Position numbers and translations under genes: made by a program | The notes under the pieces: model-generated | What the model saw: only the letters and a program-made list of their open reading frames with translations | The model's database searches: none | Told to the model about the DNA's origin: nothing | Assembly (NCBI GenBank): GCA_031426355.1 | Contig: JANPLD010000010.1 | Span: 1-64,000 of the forward strand | Length of the DNA stretch: 64,000 nucleotides | From: JANPLD01 sp031426355 | GTDB lineage: Bacteria; Pseudomonadota; Alphaproteobacteria; Rickettsiales; UBA8987 | Reading direction: 5' to 3' | Part shown: one piece after another, positions 7,241-16,036 of the stretch | Layout: the number at the start of each line of letters is the position of its first letter | How positions within the stretch are numbered: position 1 is the first letter of the stretch

Positions 7241-8602
7241 ATGGAAAATAAACAGGTGATAGGTAGTGAAGAATGGATTGGCATGCCGGAACTTGGCATT
7301 CCCGCGATAAAAGCACGTGTGGATTCCGGTGCTAAAACATCATCCCTCCATGCGTATAATATTGAAGTTAAGCATGAAGGTGAAAAGAACTTCGCTCATT
7401 TTGATATCCATCCGCTTCAGGGAAGCAAAGCCGTTACCATAAAATGTAAGGCGGAGCTCGTTGGTGAGCGTAATGTAAAAAGTTCAAGTGGCCACTCTGA
7501 GAAAAGATATGTTATCAGAACCCCGATAAAACTTGGTTCTGAGGTTTGGGATGCTGAGATAACCCTCACTAACCGTGATAATATGGGTTATCGCATGTTA
7601 CTCGGCCGTGAAGCAATGCGTGGCAAGTTACTTGTTGATCCTGATAAGCATTTTATACGTGGTGATTACACATCTGAAGAAACCGGAAAATTTTATACCA
7701 AATTCCGTAGAACAGATAATAGATTAAAAATAGTTCTCCTTGCCAGTAACCCGGAATTATATTCCAACAAAAGAATAATGGAAGCCGGTGAAGCCCGCGG
7801 CCATGAAATGATATTCGTTAACATTGCCAGCTGCTATATGAACGTAAGCTCAGGAAATTCTGCTGTTCACATTCGTGGTGGCGAAACATTTACTGACGTT
7901 GATGCCGTTATCCCGCGTATCAAGCCTGCCGTAACTGCTTATGGTTGCGCGGTTCTCAGGCACTTTGAAACGCTTGGCGCATATTGCCTCAATGATGCGA
8001 TATCTATTTCCCGTGCCCGCGACAAACTCCGCGCCCTGCAATTACTCGTGTGGAGGGGTATCAATATCCCAACTACAGGTTTTGCAGATTCCCCAACCGA
8101 TACAAAAGATTTGATCAAGATAGTTGGCGGAGCGCCACTCGTTATAAAACTTCTTGAAGGAACGCAGGGCAGGGGCGTTGTTCTTGGTGAAACTCAAAAA
8201 GCTGCTGAATCAGTTATCAATGCATTCAAATCGGTTAAAGCATCAATCCTCGTTCAGGAATTTATCAAGGAAGCAGGCGGTACTGATCTCCGCTTATTCG
8301 TTGTGAATGGAAAAGTTGTCGGTGCCATGCAGAGGAAAGCCGCTGAAGGCGAATTCCGCGCTAACGTCCATCTTGGCGCTTCAGTTTCTGAAATAAAACC
8401 AACTATTGAAGAAAGAAAAATGGCAAGAAAATCTGCCAAGGTTCTCGGATTACAAGTTGCCGGCGTAGATATCATCCGCTCATCCAAAGGCCCTAAGATC
8501 CTCGAGGTAAATTCTTCTCCAGGCTTACAAGGTATAGAGCGCGCAACTGGCCGTGATATCGCCGCTGATATGATAGAAGCCATCGAAAGGCAGTTATTAT
8601 AG
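7241..8602 (+). CDS. rimK: fused retropepsin-like (RimB-type) domain and RimK-type glutamate ligase
   Basis: Two domains in one 453-aa chain. Residues 1 to about 150 form the so-called ATP-dependent zinc protease family (PF05618-like, retropepsin fold), with the signature VDSGAKTSSLHA (Asp28) and LLGREAM near residue 128. From about residue 163 the chain is an ATP-grasp RimK ligase (LKIVLLASNPELYS start, GTQGRGV, GGTDLRLFVV, ILEVNSSPGLQGIE), which adds glutamates to ribosomal protein S6 or related targets. In pseudomonads these activities are separate RimB and RimK proteins, so the fusion implies coupled addition and removal. The target here is inferred; no rpsF is nearby. Confidence 0.88.
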   Translation: MENKQVIGSEEWIGMPELGIPAIKARVDSGAKTSSLHAYNIEVKHEGEKNFAHFDIHPLQGSKAVTIKCKAELVGERNVKSSSGHSEKRYVIRTPIKLGSEVWDAEITLTNRDNMGYRMLLGREAMRGKLLVDPDKHFIRGDYTSEETGKFYTKFRRTDNRLKIVLLASNPELYSNKRIMEAGEARGHEMIFVNIASCYMNVSSGNSAVHIRGGETFTDVDAVIPRIKPAVTAYGCAVLRHFETLGAYCLNDAISISRARDKLRALQLLVWRGINIPTTGFADSPTDTKDLIKIVGGAPLVIKLLEGTQGRGVVLGETQKAAESVINAFKSVKASILVQEFIKEAGGTDLRLFVVNGKVVGAMQRKAAEGEFRANVHLGASVSEIKPTIEERKMARKSAKVLGLQVAGVDIIRSSKGPKILEVNSSPGLQGIERATGRDIAADMIEAIERQLL

Positions 8603-8607
8603 GATAA

Positions 8608-9816
8608 TTATATTTGCCGTTGTTGCTCTATTGCGATTTTTATTTCTCCAACAGTAGCAACTATGGATTTTGGATAACTTGCAAAAGGGCCTTTTTCTTC
8701 TGAAATATTTTTTACCATTGTTCTTAATCTATCTAATGGTCTTTCCTTAGCACCGTTTTGTATATTTTTTTGCTGCTTGATTCCACGTTGTTCAGCCATT
8801 ATAGCAAAAGAATAAACTCTTTCCATTATCGGGGTTTCCACGCCAACTTGTTTTGCGAGATCGATAAATTTTCCATAGATTGCATTAGCTTCTGTCTTTA
8901 CGCCCTTATCAACTGCTTGCGCGAGAGAGCCAGTTGCAAGACCCTTTCCTTTATAAGTATTACAAGTTACATCCCATTTTTGCTTTTTAGCTTCTTCATT
9001 ATTTGGACAGATTTTTAATTTAACTCCAACTTTCCAAGCCTCATCAAACATAGCCTTTGTTACGAGGTTTACATTACTTCCTTCATTTGCAACTTCAGCG
9101 AAGCTGTCTTTTGAAACTGCCTGATAACCCATCGAAAGGATCTGCAGGAATTTATCAAACAAAACTTCGTTAATAGGTTTATCGTTCTTAAAGCCAATTT
9201 TCATTTGATTGGTTGTATCCCCAAGCATTCTTAACTGCCCTTCTGATAATCTATTATCAAAACCTATAGCTATGCCATTTTTGCTTATGTGACCCAAATC
9301 TGATAATGCTGTAACCTTACCATCTGCAGATTTTGAAACTGGATGTTCAAGAACTCCCCTGATAAGAGTTCTATCTTCTGTTAAATATTTAGATAAATCT
9401 ACCGGGATATGATCAAGCCCTTCATTGCCATTTGCAAGATAAACAATTACAGAATTTCTTCGAGTTACAGACTCCAGATTTTTTGCTAATTGTTGCAGTT
9501 CCGTTTCAGTTTGATTTGCAGGAACAGTTAAATAAACAACATCTAATTGTGGTTTTTCATTTTGCTTTTCTAACTCACTAACTGTTAAAAAATTTCCATT
9601 TGGTAATTCAGCAGTGAAGTTATTTTTTTTAAATTCTTCTTTTTTAAACTCAACTTCTATTCGTTTTGTATTTTTATAACTCTCAATTGCTTTTGGGTTT
9701 ATATCAATGCAGGTTATATCATGAAAATTCGCATTTCGTCCTGCTAATGCTGCAAGAAGGGAGCCAGATGCTCCCATCCCATAAAAGCCAACTTGCTGGT
9801 TAATTGATTGTGACAT
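8608..9816 (-). CDS. ketopantoate reductase-like (ApbA/PanE family) protein, 402 aa
   Basis: An N-terminal Rossmann domain with GFYGMGASGSLLAAL (GxGxxG at residues 13-18) and the later LTVPANQTE stretch match NADP-binding ApbA/PanE enzymes. The C-terminal helical part (EVLFDKFLQILSMGYQAVSKDSFAEVANE) resembles the ApbA_C domain. It is about 100 residues longer than typical PanE, with an insertion in the middle and a polar tail, so a role in pantothenate synthesis is uncertain; a different 2-oxo or opine-type substrate is possible. It is encoded alone and is convergent with the rimK fusion gene, with 5 nt between stop codons. Confidence 0.65.
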   Translation of the reverse strand: MSQSINQQVGFYGMGASGSLLAALAGRNANFHDITCIDINPKAIESYKNTKRIEVEFKKEEFKKNNFTAELPNGNFLTVSELEKQNEKPQLDVVYLTVPANQTETELQQLAKNLESVTRRNSVIVYLANGNEGLDHIPVDLSKYLTEDRTLIRGVLEHPVSKSADGKVTALSDLGHISKNGIAIGFDNRLSEGQLRMLGDTTNQMKIGFKNDKPINEVLFDKFLQILSMGYQAVSKDSFAEVANEGSNVNLVTKAMFDEAWKVGVKLKICPNNEEAKKQKWDVTCNTYKGKGLATGSLAQAVDKGVKTEANAIYGKFIDLAKQVGVETPIMERVYSFAIMAEQRGIKQQKNIQNGAKERPLDRLRTMVKNISEEKGPFASYPKSIVATVGEIKIAIEQQRQI

Positions 9817-9882
9817 AGATTAATTTCTTTAATATTTTGTGAGTATACAAACTAATAGTAAAAAAACCATTAACCCCGCCAA

Positions 9883-9908
9883 TAAAAAACCCCGCCGGAG
9901 CGGGGTTA
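9883..9908 (-). terminator. Rho-independent terminator of the DUF481 outer-membrane gene
   Basis: On the minus strand, stem AACCCCGC / GCGGGGTT with a four-base loop, followed by a T run (AAAAAA on the plus strand at 9884-9889). It lies 26 nt after the stop codon of the gene at 9934-10659. Confidence 0.88.
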
Positions 9909-9933
9909 TATATATCTCAATTAAATCAGTTTA

Positions 9934-10659
9934 TTACTTACCCAATTCATAACCAACGCTGAACGTTGTCAGCTGGTCATTATCCTTTCTGCCAGCCGGA
10001 ACTTTTGAATTATTCTCGATCTGGTAGGCAGCTTTCAGGTAAAGGTCTTTATTCATATAGCTTTTTACGGAAGTTTCAGAACGTGTTACTTGGTTCTCTT
10101 CACCCCAGTAATAAGCTGCATCTTCATTGAACACTACATGTTCATTTATTTTCCAGTTAATATTACCACCTGCTTTTGCGATAAGCTCATTGTCACTCGC
10201 CAGTGTTCCTGTGTAATCGGTCTGGCGGCCACCAACACCTGTTTCAGCAGAAACTTTCACTTCATTGTCATTTCTGAAATAATAGCCAACACCTGCTACT
10301 TCCTGGGTTCTTCTGTCAAACCCTGCAAACCTGTCATTAAGGTATTCAGCTTCACCAAACCCATAAAGTTCAGGCGTGAGGCTGTATTTAAGCTTGTCAG
10401 CAACTAAATAATCCTCGTCTGATCTCTGGTCATTCTGCTTAAGGTTTTTTGCTTTAGCGGTCAGGTCATTTTCAAATTGACCATAAAGTGTGTTCAAAGT
10501 TGCAGAGCCATTCATATTTTGTGCGTCAGTATTTCCGTTTGCAATTGAAATACCACCATCAACAGAAAGTTTGTGCTGCATCGATTTAGGCATTGTTTGC
10601 GCGTTAACGAATACAGGGGCCATTATCAGGGCAGAAGCCAATAAAAATAATTTTTTCAT
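9934..10659 (-). CDS. DUF481 / YdiY-like outer-membrane beta-barrel protein
   Basis: 241 aa with a clear Sec signal peptide (MKKLFLLASALIMAPVFVNA, cleavage expected after residue 20). The mature part alternates polar and aromatic residues as in small beta barrels, and the family signature is visible: ISIANGNTDAQ, then YLVADKLKYSLTPELYGFGEAEY and RRTQEVAGVGYYF. YdiY of E. coli is described as an acid/salt-inducible outer-membrane protein of unknown function. It ends in SVGYELGK, without the usual C-terminal aromatic. Monocistronic, with its own terminator, and divergent from cysJ. Confidence 0.83.
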   Translation of the reverse strand: MKKLFLLASALIMAPVFVNAQTMPKSMQHKLSVDGGISIANGNTDAQNMNGSATLNTLYGQFENDLTAKAKNLKQNDQRSDEDYLVADKLKYSLTPELYGFGEAEYLNDRFAGFDRRTQEVAGVGYYFRNDNEVKVSAETGVGGRQTDYTGTLASDNELIAKAGGNINWKINEHVVFNEDAAYYWGEENQVTRSETSVKSYMNKDLYLKAAYQIENNSKVPAGRKDNDQLTTFSVGYELGK

Positions 10660-10762
10660 AAAAAGACACTAATTAATATTAAAATGTCCGGCAATTATAA
10701 GGCGTATGCTGGTGACCAGTCAAAAAATATGACCTAAAATCGTCCCATAAGGGCAATAATAA

Positions 10763-10790
10763 TTGAAAGATGTGTTAATTTTTGTATAAA
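10763..10790 (+). promoter_or_regulatory. candidate sigma-70 promoter for cysJ
   Basis: TTGAAA at 10763-10768 and TATAAA at 10785-10790 with a 16-nt spacer, 25 nt before the cysJ GTG start. It lies in the 155-nt divergent region between the DUF481 gene and cysJ. Confidence 0.5.
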
Positions 10791-10814
10791 CACGCAAAAT
10801 TAAAATACTTATAA

Positions 10815-12608
10815 GTGTCATCACACTCCGAAAAGCCTGATTTTAATCAGATCCAGCAAAAGCTAATTGAAGAGCTTGTTCCATCCTTATCGAGGGAGCA
10901 AAGCTTATATCTTGGCGCTTTTCTAGGTAATCACGCTCTGAAACATACTGGGGAAGCTTCTGAAAGCTCTTCTGCCGCATCTATACCACTCCTCATTTTA
11001 TACGGTTCTGAATCCGGCAATTCTGAAGGCCTTGCAAGCAGGGCTGCAAAGCTGGCGAAATCAAAAGGCTTCAAACCTCGCGTAACTGATATGTTCGGTT
11101 TTGATGTTAATAAATTAACAGAAGAAAAAAACCTGCTAGTTTTCCTTAGTACATGGGGTGAGGGCGATCCTCCTGAAAGGGCAACTGAATTCTGCAAAAT
11201 TTTCCTTTCTGATGCCGCGCCAAAACTTCCTAAGGAACTTAATTTCGCTTTATGTGCATTAGGTGATACTTCCTATGTTCAGTTTTGCGGAGTAGGTAAA
11301 GCGGTTGATAAAAAACTCAGTGACCTTGGCGCTACAAGAGTTCATGACCGCACTGATTGCGACGTTGATTTCGAAAAGCAGGCACTTGGCTGGATAGATG
11401 AAGCTATTGCAAAACTCCAATCGGTAAACGGTGTGGATGCTTCTGCTGCGACATCAGTTAGAACTTCTTCTGCTATCGATTTCTCCCTTCTTTTTGATTC
11501 AAGCGGCAAGGAATATACTCCGAATGAGCCTTTTGAGGCTGTTATTGCTGATAAAGTTCTACTCAATGAAGCTGGTTCTGAAAAGGAAACTTATCATATT
11601 TCCGTTTCACTTGAAGGCTCCGGCATAAAATACACTCCCGGTGATGCACTCGGTATCGTTCCTGAGAATGATAATAAATTAGTTGAAGACACGCTTCGCA
11701 CTCTTGGTTTTTCCGGCAGTGAGATTGTTGAGGGTAAAAAATTATCTGAACTTCTGAAAAATGAATATGATATCACAACATTATCAGGCAATTTAATTAA
11801 GAATTACGCCGAGTTAACCGGTAACAAAAAACTTTTAGAGCAATCCCAAAAACCTGAAATAAATCAATATACTTACGGCAGATTCCTGATCGACCTTATT
11901 AAGGATCATCCGCTTAAGAATATCCCTGCGGAAAATTTTGTTAAGATACTACGCAGAATTCCGCCAAGATTATACTCGATCGCATCAGCTCAAAGCTCAG
12001 TTGGTGATGAGGTTCACCTTACTGTCGCAACGGTAAGATATGATTTCGAAGGCAGAAAGAGAACAGGTGTCGCTTCCGGCTATCTTGCAGATGTTCTGAA
12101 AAAGAACGACAAGATAAAAATATATACCAAACCTAATAAGCATTTCAGGTTACCTGCCGATGATAAGCCTGTGATAATGGTCGGCCCCGGAACCGGTGTC
12201 GCGCCATTCAGAAGCTTCATGCAGGAACGCGAGGCGAGGGGAGCAAAAGGCAAGAACTGGCTCTTCTTCGGTGAGCAGCGTTATATCTATGATTTCTATT
12301 ACCAGATCGAATGGCAGGATTATTTCAAAAGTGGCCTACTCACCAATTTTGACGCCGCTTTCTCTCGCGACACCCTCAAAAAAGTTTACGTCCAGAATAA
12401 AATGCTCGCCCGCAAGAAGGAATTCTTCGACTGGCTGGAGCAGGGCGCCTATTTCTATGTCTGCGGTGACGAAAAACGCATGGCCAAGGACGTCGATGCA
12501 ACCCTTCACCAGATAATCTCCTATGTCTCCGGCAAAGGCGATGATTTTGCTAAAGAGTATGTTTCTCATTTGAAAAAGCAGGAAAGATATTTGCGGGATG
12601 TTTATTAG
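10815..12608 (+). CDS. cysJ: sulfite reductase (NADPH) flavoprotein alpha subunit CysJ
   Basis: Passes electrons from NADPH through FAD and FMN to the CysI hemoprotein for reduction of sulfite to sulfide. 597 aa with the expected order: flavodoxin-like FMN domain (LYGSESGNSEGLA from about residue 63, then LSTWGEGDPPE), FAD-binding domain (about 235-440, with RLYSIASA), and NADP domain (MVGPGTGVAPFRSF, FFGEQR, YVCGDEKRMAKDV, ending RYLRDVY). It starts with GTG, the only start that keeps the N-terminus typical. cysI is not adjacent: a reverse-strand gene lies between them. Confidence 0.94.
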   Translation: MSSHSEKPDFNQIQQKLIEELVPSLSREQSLYLGAFLGNHALKHTGEASESSSAASIPLLILYGSESGNSEGLASRAAKLAKSKGFKPRVTDMFGFDVNKLTEEKNLLVFLSTWGEGDPPERATEFCKIFLSDAAPKLPKELNFALCALGDTSYVQFCGVGKAVDKKLSDLGATRVHDRTDCDVDFEKQALGWIDEAIAKLQSVNGVDASAATSVRTSSAIDFSLLFDSSGKEYTPNEPFEAVIADKVLLNEAGSEKETYHISVSLEGSGIKYTPGDALGIVPENDNKLVEDTLRTLGFSGSEIVEGKKLSELLKNEYDITTLSGNLIKNYAELTGNKKLLEQSQKPEINQYTYGRFLIDLIKDHPLKNIPAENFVKILRRIPPRLYSIASAQSSVGDEVHLTVATVRYDFEGRKRTGVASGYLADVLKKNDKIKIYTKPNKHFRLPADDKPVIMVGPGTGVAPFRSFMQEREARGAKGKNWLFFGEQRYIYDFYYQIEWQDYFKSGLLTNFDAAFSRDTLKKVYVQNKMLARKKEFFDWLEQGAYFYVCGDEKRMAKDVDATLHQIISYVSGKGDDFAKEYVSHLKKQERYLRDVY

Positions 12609-12761
12609 TACTTTTGCCTCTCCATTTTATAAGGAGTAGAATAAGGAAAGTAATCAAATAAAGCGTAATGTAGTTTTATCTGATTTGGCTTTTTATATGA
12701 TCTGTTTCTTAATATTTTATTTACTATACTTTTAAATTACTTTGAATTTCTCTATTTGTTA

Positions 12762-13685
12762 TTAGATTAAATTTAGATTTAATTGAGCTCTTTTTAATTC
12801 AATTTCTCTTCTATATTTTTTTCCACTTTCAGTTTCTTTTCTCTCTCCGTTATCAATTTTTTCCAAAACAACTCTTACTATATAGTTTGTAATAATTATT
12901 TCTCCAACTTCGTTTAACTCTCTATGAACTTCTAGTACGCACAAAATTGAATCACCTGTTTTAAAGCTAACTTGTTTATTAAGAACGGCTTTTTTGAAGC
13001 TTTGGTCTTTCATTTCAAAGCTTATTGGAGTGGGCTCAATATATAGTCCTTTCCATTTTGCATTACCTTCTTTCAAAACTGGTGCGATTATTTCAATTTG
13101 AGCACCTTCTATTATTTCAGTATCAAGTTTATTTGATAATAAAATAAACTTTGGAAAATCTTCTCTGATAACTATATCTTCATTTTTAAGTGGCTTATTT
13201 TCTTTATCTAAAGCTACAAAACCTACCTTGGTAACTTTGCTATAATGATTTAGCTTTCTATAAAAATTTGATTTATGAACAGCAATTTTAGGTTTTTTTT
13301 GTATTAGTTTTGCGCAATCATCAATTACTTCTCGGCTTATTACCTCTTGTAAAAGTTCCGCTTTTAATTTTTCAATATTCAAACAATTCTCTGTGTCTTT
13401 TACAGAGTCACTGGTAGGAATTTGCGATAAAACAACTCCAAGTAGTGCAGTAAAAACTCCTGCTAATGCAATTTTATCTGTGTTGGAAAGAGTCTTCCAC
13501 CAGTTGCGTAACCCTCCTTCTTTCCAAGCTTCAGCTTCAATAGTAATGCCAAGGTCAAATTGAGAAATAATCTCATGGGCAATAGAGAGGAGTTCTGCCT
13601 CACACTTGTTGCGAACAAGCGCATCCATAGAATGACTATTGTTTTCTAAATAATAGTGAATTTCAAATTTCCCAGCTTCCTTCAT
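12762..13685 (-). CDS. uncharacterised protein with one membrane segment, 307 aa, between cysJ and cysI
   Basis: Not recognised. The N-terminal 70 residues are soluble (EIHYYLENNSHSMDALVRN start). A hydrophobic helix follows at about residues 75-94 (KIALAGVFTALLGVVLSQIP), then a long charged C-terminal part rich in beta-prone stretches. It is markedly more AT-rich than cysJ and cysI on either side, and on the opposite strand to both. That suggests a later insertion into an ancestral cysJI operon. No mobile-element genes or obvious flanking repeats were seen. Confidence 0.72.
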   Translation of the reverse strand: MKEAGKFEIHYYLENNSHSMDALVRNKCEAELLSIAHEIISQFDLGITIEAEAWKEGGLRNWWKTLSNTDKIALAGVFTALLGVVLSQIPTSDSVKDTENCLNIEKLKAELLQEVISREVIDDCAKLIQKKPKIAVHKSNFYRKLNHYSKVTKVGFVALDKENKPLKNEDIVIREDFPKFILLSNKLDTEIIEGAQIEIIAPVLKEGNAKWKGLYIEPTPISFEMKDQSFKKAVLNKQVSFKTGDSILCVLEVHRELNEVGEIIITNYIVRVVLEKIDNGERKETESGKKYRREIELKRAQLNLNLI

Positions 13686-13801
13686 GCCTTACTTATATCA
13701 TTCTATTTTAAGTTGAAAAAGATTATTTTAAATCATCCACTACCAGCACTTGTTGCGGAGTGGGTCAGTAGATTAAGTAGCCATCAATCTCGCAATATTG
13801 G

Positions 13802-15637
13802 ATGCAGTATTCCCGCATGAAACGGGATGACATTTACAACAAATTGGTATATAAACCCAGAAAAATTAACAGTTTTTCAAATATCATGTCATCAGGCAAA
13901 TCACCAAATGAAGGAATAAAAACAGGCAGTAACTTCCTACGCGGAACTGTAAAAGAAGGTCTGGAGCAGATAATTGAAGGCTCGCTTGTAGAAAGTGATA
14001 CCATACTTACCAAATTCCACGGAATCTACCAGCAGGATGATCGTGATATCCGCGCTGGCAGAAGGTCAAAATTCCTTGATAAGGCATATTCATTCATGGC
14101 GCGCGTTCGTATCCCGGGCGGTGTTTGTACCCCGGCGCAATGGTTACATATGGATTGGATCGCAACCACCTATGCTAATAACACGTTAAAGATCACTACC
14201 CGCCAGACATTCCAGTTTCATGGCATAATCAAAACAAATCTCAAAACTGCAATAGCCGAGATAAATCAGGTTTGCTTGGATACGCTTGCTGCCTGCGGAG
14301 ATGTGAACCGTAACGTTCTTGCCAACCCAAATCCTATACAGTCCGAGCACCACGCGGAAATATATAAACTTTCCTGTGATATCAGTGATCACTTGCTCCC
14401 AAAAACCTCTGCATATCATGAGATATGGCTTGATGATGAACTTGTTGCTGGCCAGAAAGGTGAAGATGAGCTTCCGTCAGGCGCTAAAAAAACAAAGTGC
14501 GATTCTCCAATACCTAAGGAGCAATCAAAAAATCCAGAGGAAATTGAACCTGTTTACGGCAAAACTTATTTACCTAGAAAATTTAAGATCGTTATCGCGG
14601 TTCCACCTTCAAATGATGTGGATATATTCGCTCATTGTCTTGGCTTCATTGCGATAATTGAGAATAATAAAATTGTTGGTTACAACATTACTGTTGGTGG
14701 CGGTATGGGTATGACACACGGTGACACCACAACATTCCCGCGTACTGCTGATCTGATGGGTTTTTGTACTCCTGAGCAGGCCGTTGATGTCGCTGAAAAA
14801 GTTGTGATCGCGCAAAGAGATTTAGGTAACCGTGATGAACGCAAGCACGCTCGCCTCAAATATACTGTTGAGGTTCTCGGTATAAATAGATTCAGAGAAG
14901 AAGTTGAGAAGCGTTTAGGTTATAAGTTAGAAAAGCCAAGACCTTTCAAGTTTGAAAACACCGGTGACAGATATGGCTGGGTGAAAGATTATCAGGGCAA
15001 ATATCATTGCACATTATTCATTCAGAATGGGCGCTTAAAAGGCAAGCAGAAAGAAGGTCTGGCAGAAATAGCGAAAATTCTGAAAGGTGAATTCCGCATG
15101 ACTTGCAATCAGAACGTAATTATCTCAAATATTGATGAGAAGGATAAACCGCAAATAGAAAAAATGCTTAAAGACTATGATCTTGATTCTTTCGATCAAT
15201 CCGGCCTCCGTCGCAATTCAATGGCTTGTGTTGCGCTTCCGACCTGCGGTTTAGCGTTAGCTGAAAGTGAGAGATATCTTCCTGATCTGGTAACCGAGCT
15301 TGAAGGTGAATTTGAAAAAGCTGGCGTTGGGCAAGATGATGTAGTTATAAGAATGACAGGGTGCCCGAACGGTTGCGCCCGCCCATACCTTGCAGAAATT
15401 GGCCTTGTTGGTACAAACCCGGGTAAATATAATTTATATCTGGGTGCTGCACATGATGGCTCCCGTCTCAACAAGATTTACAAAAAAGATATCGAAGGTG
15501 TAAAGGTTAAGGAAGCCCTTTCTCCTATCATTCAGGCTTATGCAAAAGAAAAAAGTAAAGATGAACGCTTCGGCGATTTTACCATCCGCAAAGGTTATGT
15601 GAAGGCAACTACAGCAGGAAATAATTTCCATAATTAA
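13802..15637 (+). CDS. cysI: sulfite reductase hemoprotein beta subunit CysI
   Basis: Siroheme/[4Fe-4S] enzyme that reduces sulfite to sulfide with electrons from CysJ. The four cluster cysteines are at about 476, 482 (ACVALPTCG) and 521, 525 (GCPNGC); the latter pair is the siroheme-proximal motif. KFHGIYQQDDRDIR and TRQTFQFHGI are typical. At 611 aa it is longer than the 570-residue E. coli enzyme: about 28 residues at the N-terminus (a start at 13886, MSSGKSPNEG, would remove them) and an insertion of about 25-30 charged residues before PVYGKTYLPRKFK. No start has a convincing Shine-Dalgarno. Confidence 0.94.
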   Translation: MQYSRMKRDDIYNKLVYKPRKINSFSNIMSSGKSPNEGIKTGSNFLRGTVKEGLEQIIEGSLVESDTILTKFHGIYQQDDRDIRAGRRSKFLDKAYSFMARVRIPGGVCTPAQWLHMDWIATTYANNTLKITTRQTFQFHGIIKTNLKTAIAEINQVCLDTLAACGDVNRNVLANPNPIQSEHHAEIYKLSCDISDHLLPKTSAYHEIWLDDELVAGQKGEDELPSGAKKTKCDSPIPKEQSKNPEEIEPVYGKTYLPRKFKIVIAVPPSNDVDIFAHCLGFIAIIENNKIVGYNITVGGGMGMTHGDTTTFPRTADLMGFCTPEQAVDVAEKVVIAQRDLGNRDERKHARLKYTVEVLGINRFREEVEKRLGYKLEKPRPFKFENTGDRYGWVKDYQGKYHCTLFIQNGRLKGKQKEGLAEIAKILKGEFRMTCNQNVIISNIDEKDKPQIEKMLKDYDLDSFDQSGLRRNSMACVALPTCGLALAESERYLPDLVTELEGEFEKAGVGQDDVVIRMTGCPNGCARPYLAEIGLVGTNPGKYNLYLGAAHDGSRLNKIYKKDIEGVKVKEALSPIIQAYAKEKSKDERFGDFTIRKGYVKATTAGNNFHN

Positions 15638-15648
15638 AGTTCTACAGT

Positions 15649-16032
15649 ATGCCGGCAGAATTAATGAAATACCTACAATTTGCTCCGCTTGTTACGATTA
15701 TTTTGGGTTATTTTTTTTATAATTCATATCTAAATGAAAAAGAAGCAAAAGAAGCTATTAAGAATTATATTAATAAAACAAAATACAAATTAATAAAAAT
15801 TGAAAAAGTTGGTTTTTTCGATAAAGAATGCCCTTTTCCGCAGTTCTCAATAACTAGCAAATCCCTCATAAGAACGCCAATTGGAAATAGTTATGATGGA
15901 TGTTCAATTAGTAAAAAAATTACTATAAAAAAGGGAAATTCGGAAGAAAAAATAGTTTACGCTAATTATGATTTGAGTGGCTCAGGTATTTTTAAAAAAC
16001 CGCAACTATACTTTGTTCCTTCTGTAGATTAA
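15649..16032 (+). CDS. uncharacterised single-pass membrane protein, 127 aa
   Basis: Not recognised. A hydrophobic segment at about residues 9-25 (FAPLVTIILGYFFYNSYL) is followed by a Lys/Ile-rich domain with two cysteines. It begins 11 nt after the cysI stop and ends 4 nt before the next gene, so it probably shares their transcript. A start at the second Met (residue 6) is equally possible. Codon use is much more AT-rich than that of cysI. Confidence 0.65.
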   Translation: MPAELMKYLQFAPLVTIILGYFFYNSYLNEKEAKEAIKNYINKTKYKLIKIEKVGFFDKECPFPQFSITSKSLIRTPIGNSYDGCSISKKITIKKGNSEEKIVYANYDLSGSGIFKKPQLYFVPSVD

Positions 16033-16036
16033 TAAT

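Noticed and set aside
9883..9908. GC-rich inverted repeat considered as a mobile-element remnant
   Set aside because: It has the stem, loop and T tract of a Rho-independent terminator at the right place after the DUF481 gene.
13686..13801. Possible tRNA or attachment site between the 307-aa gene and cysI
   Set aside because: No cloverleaf could be formed and there is no integrase or direct repeat around it.
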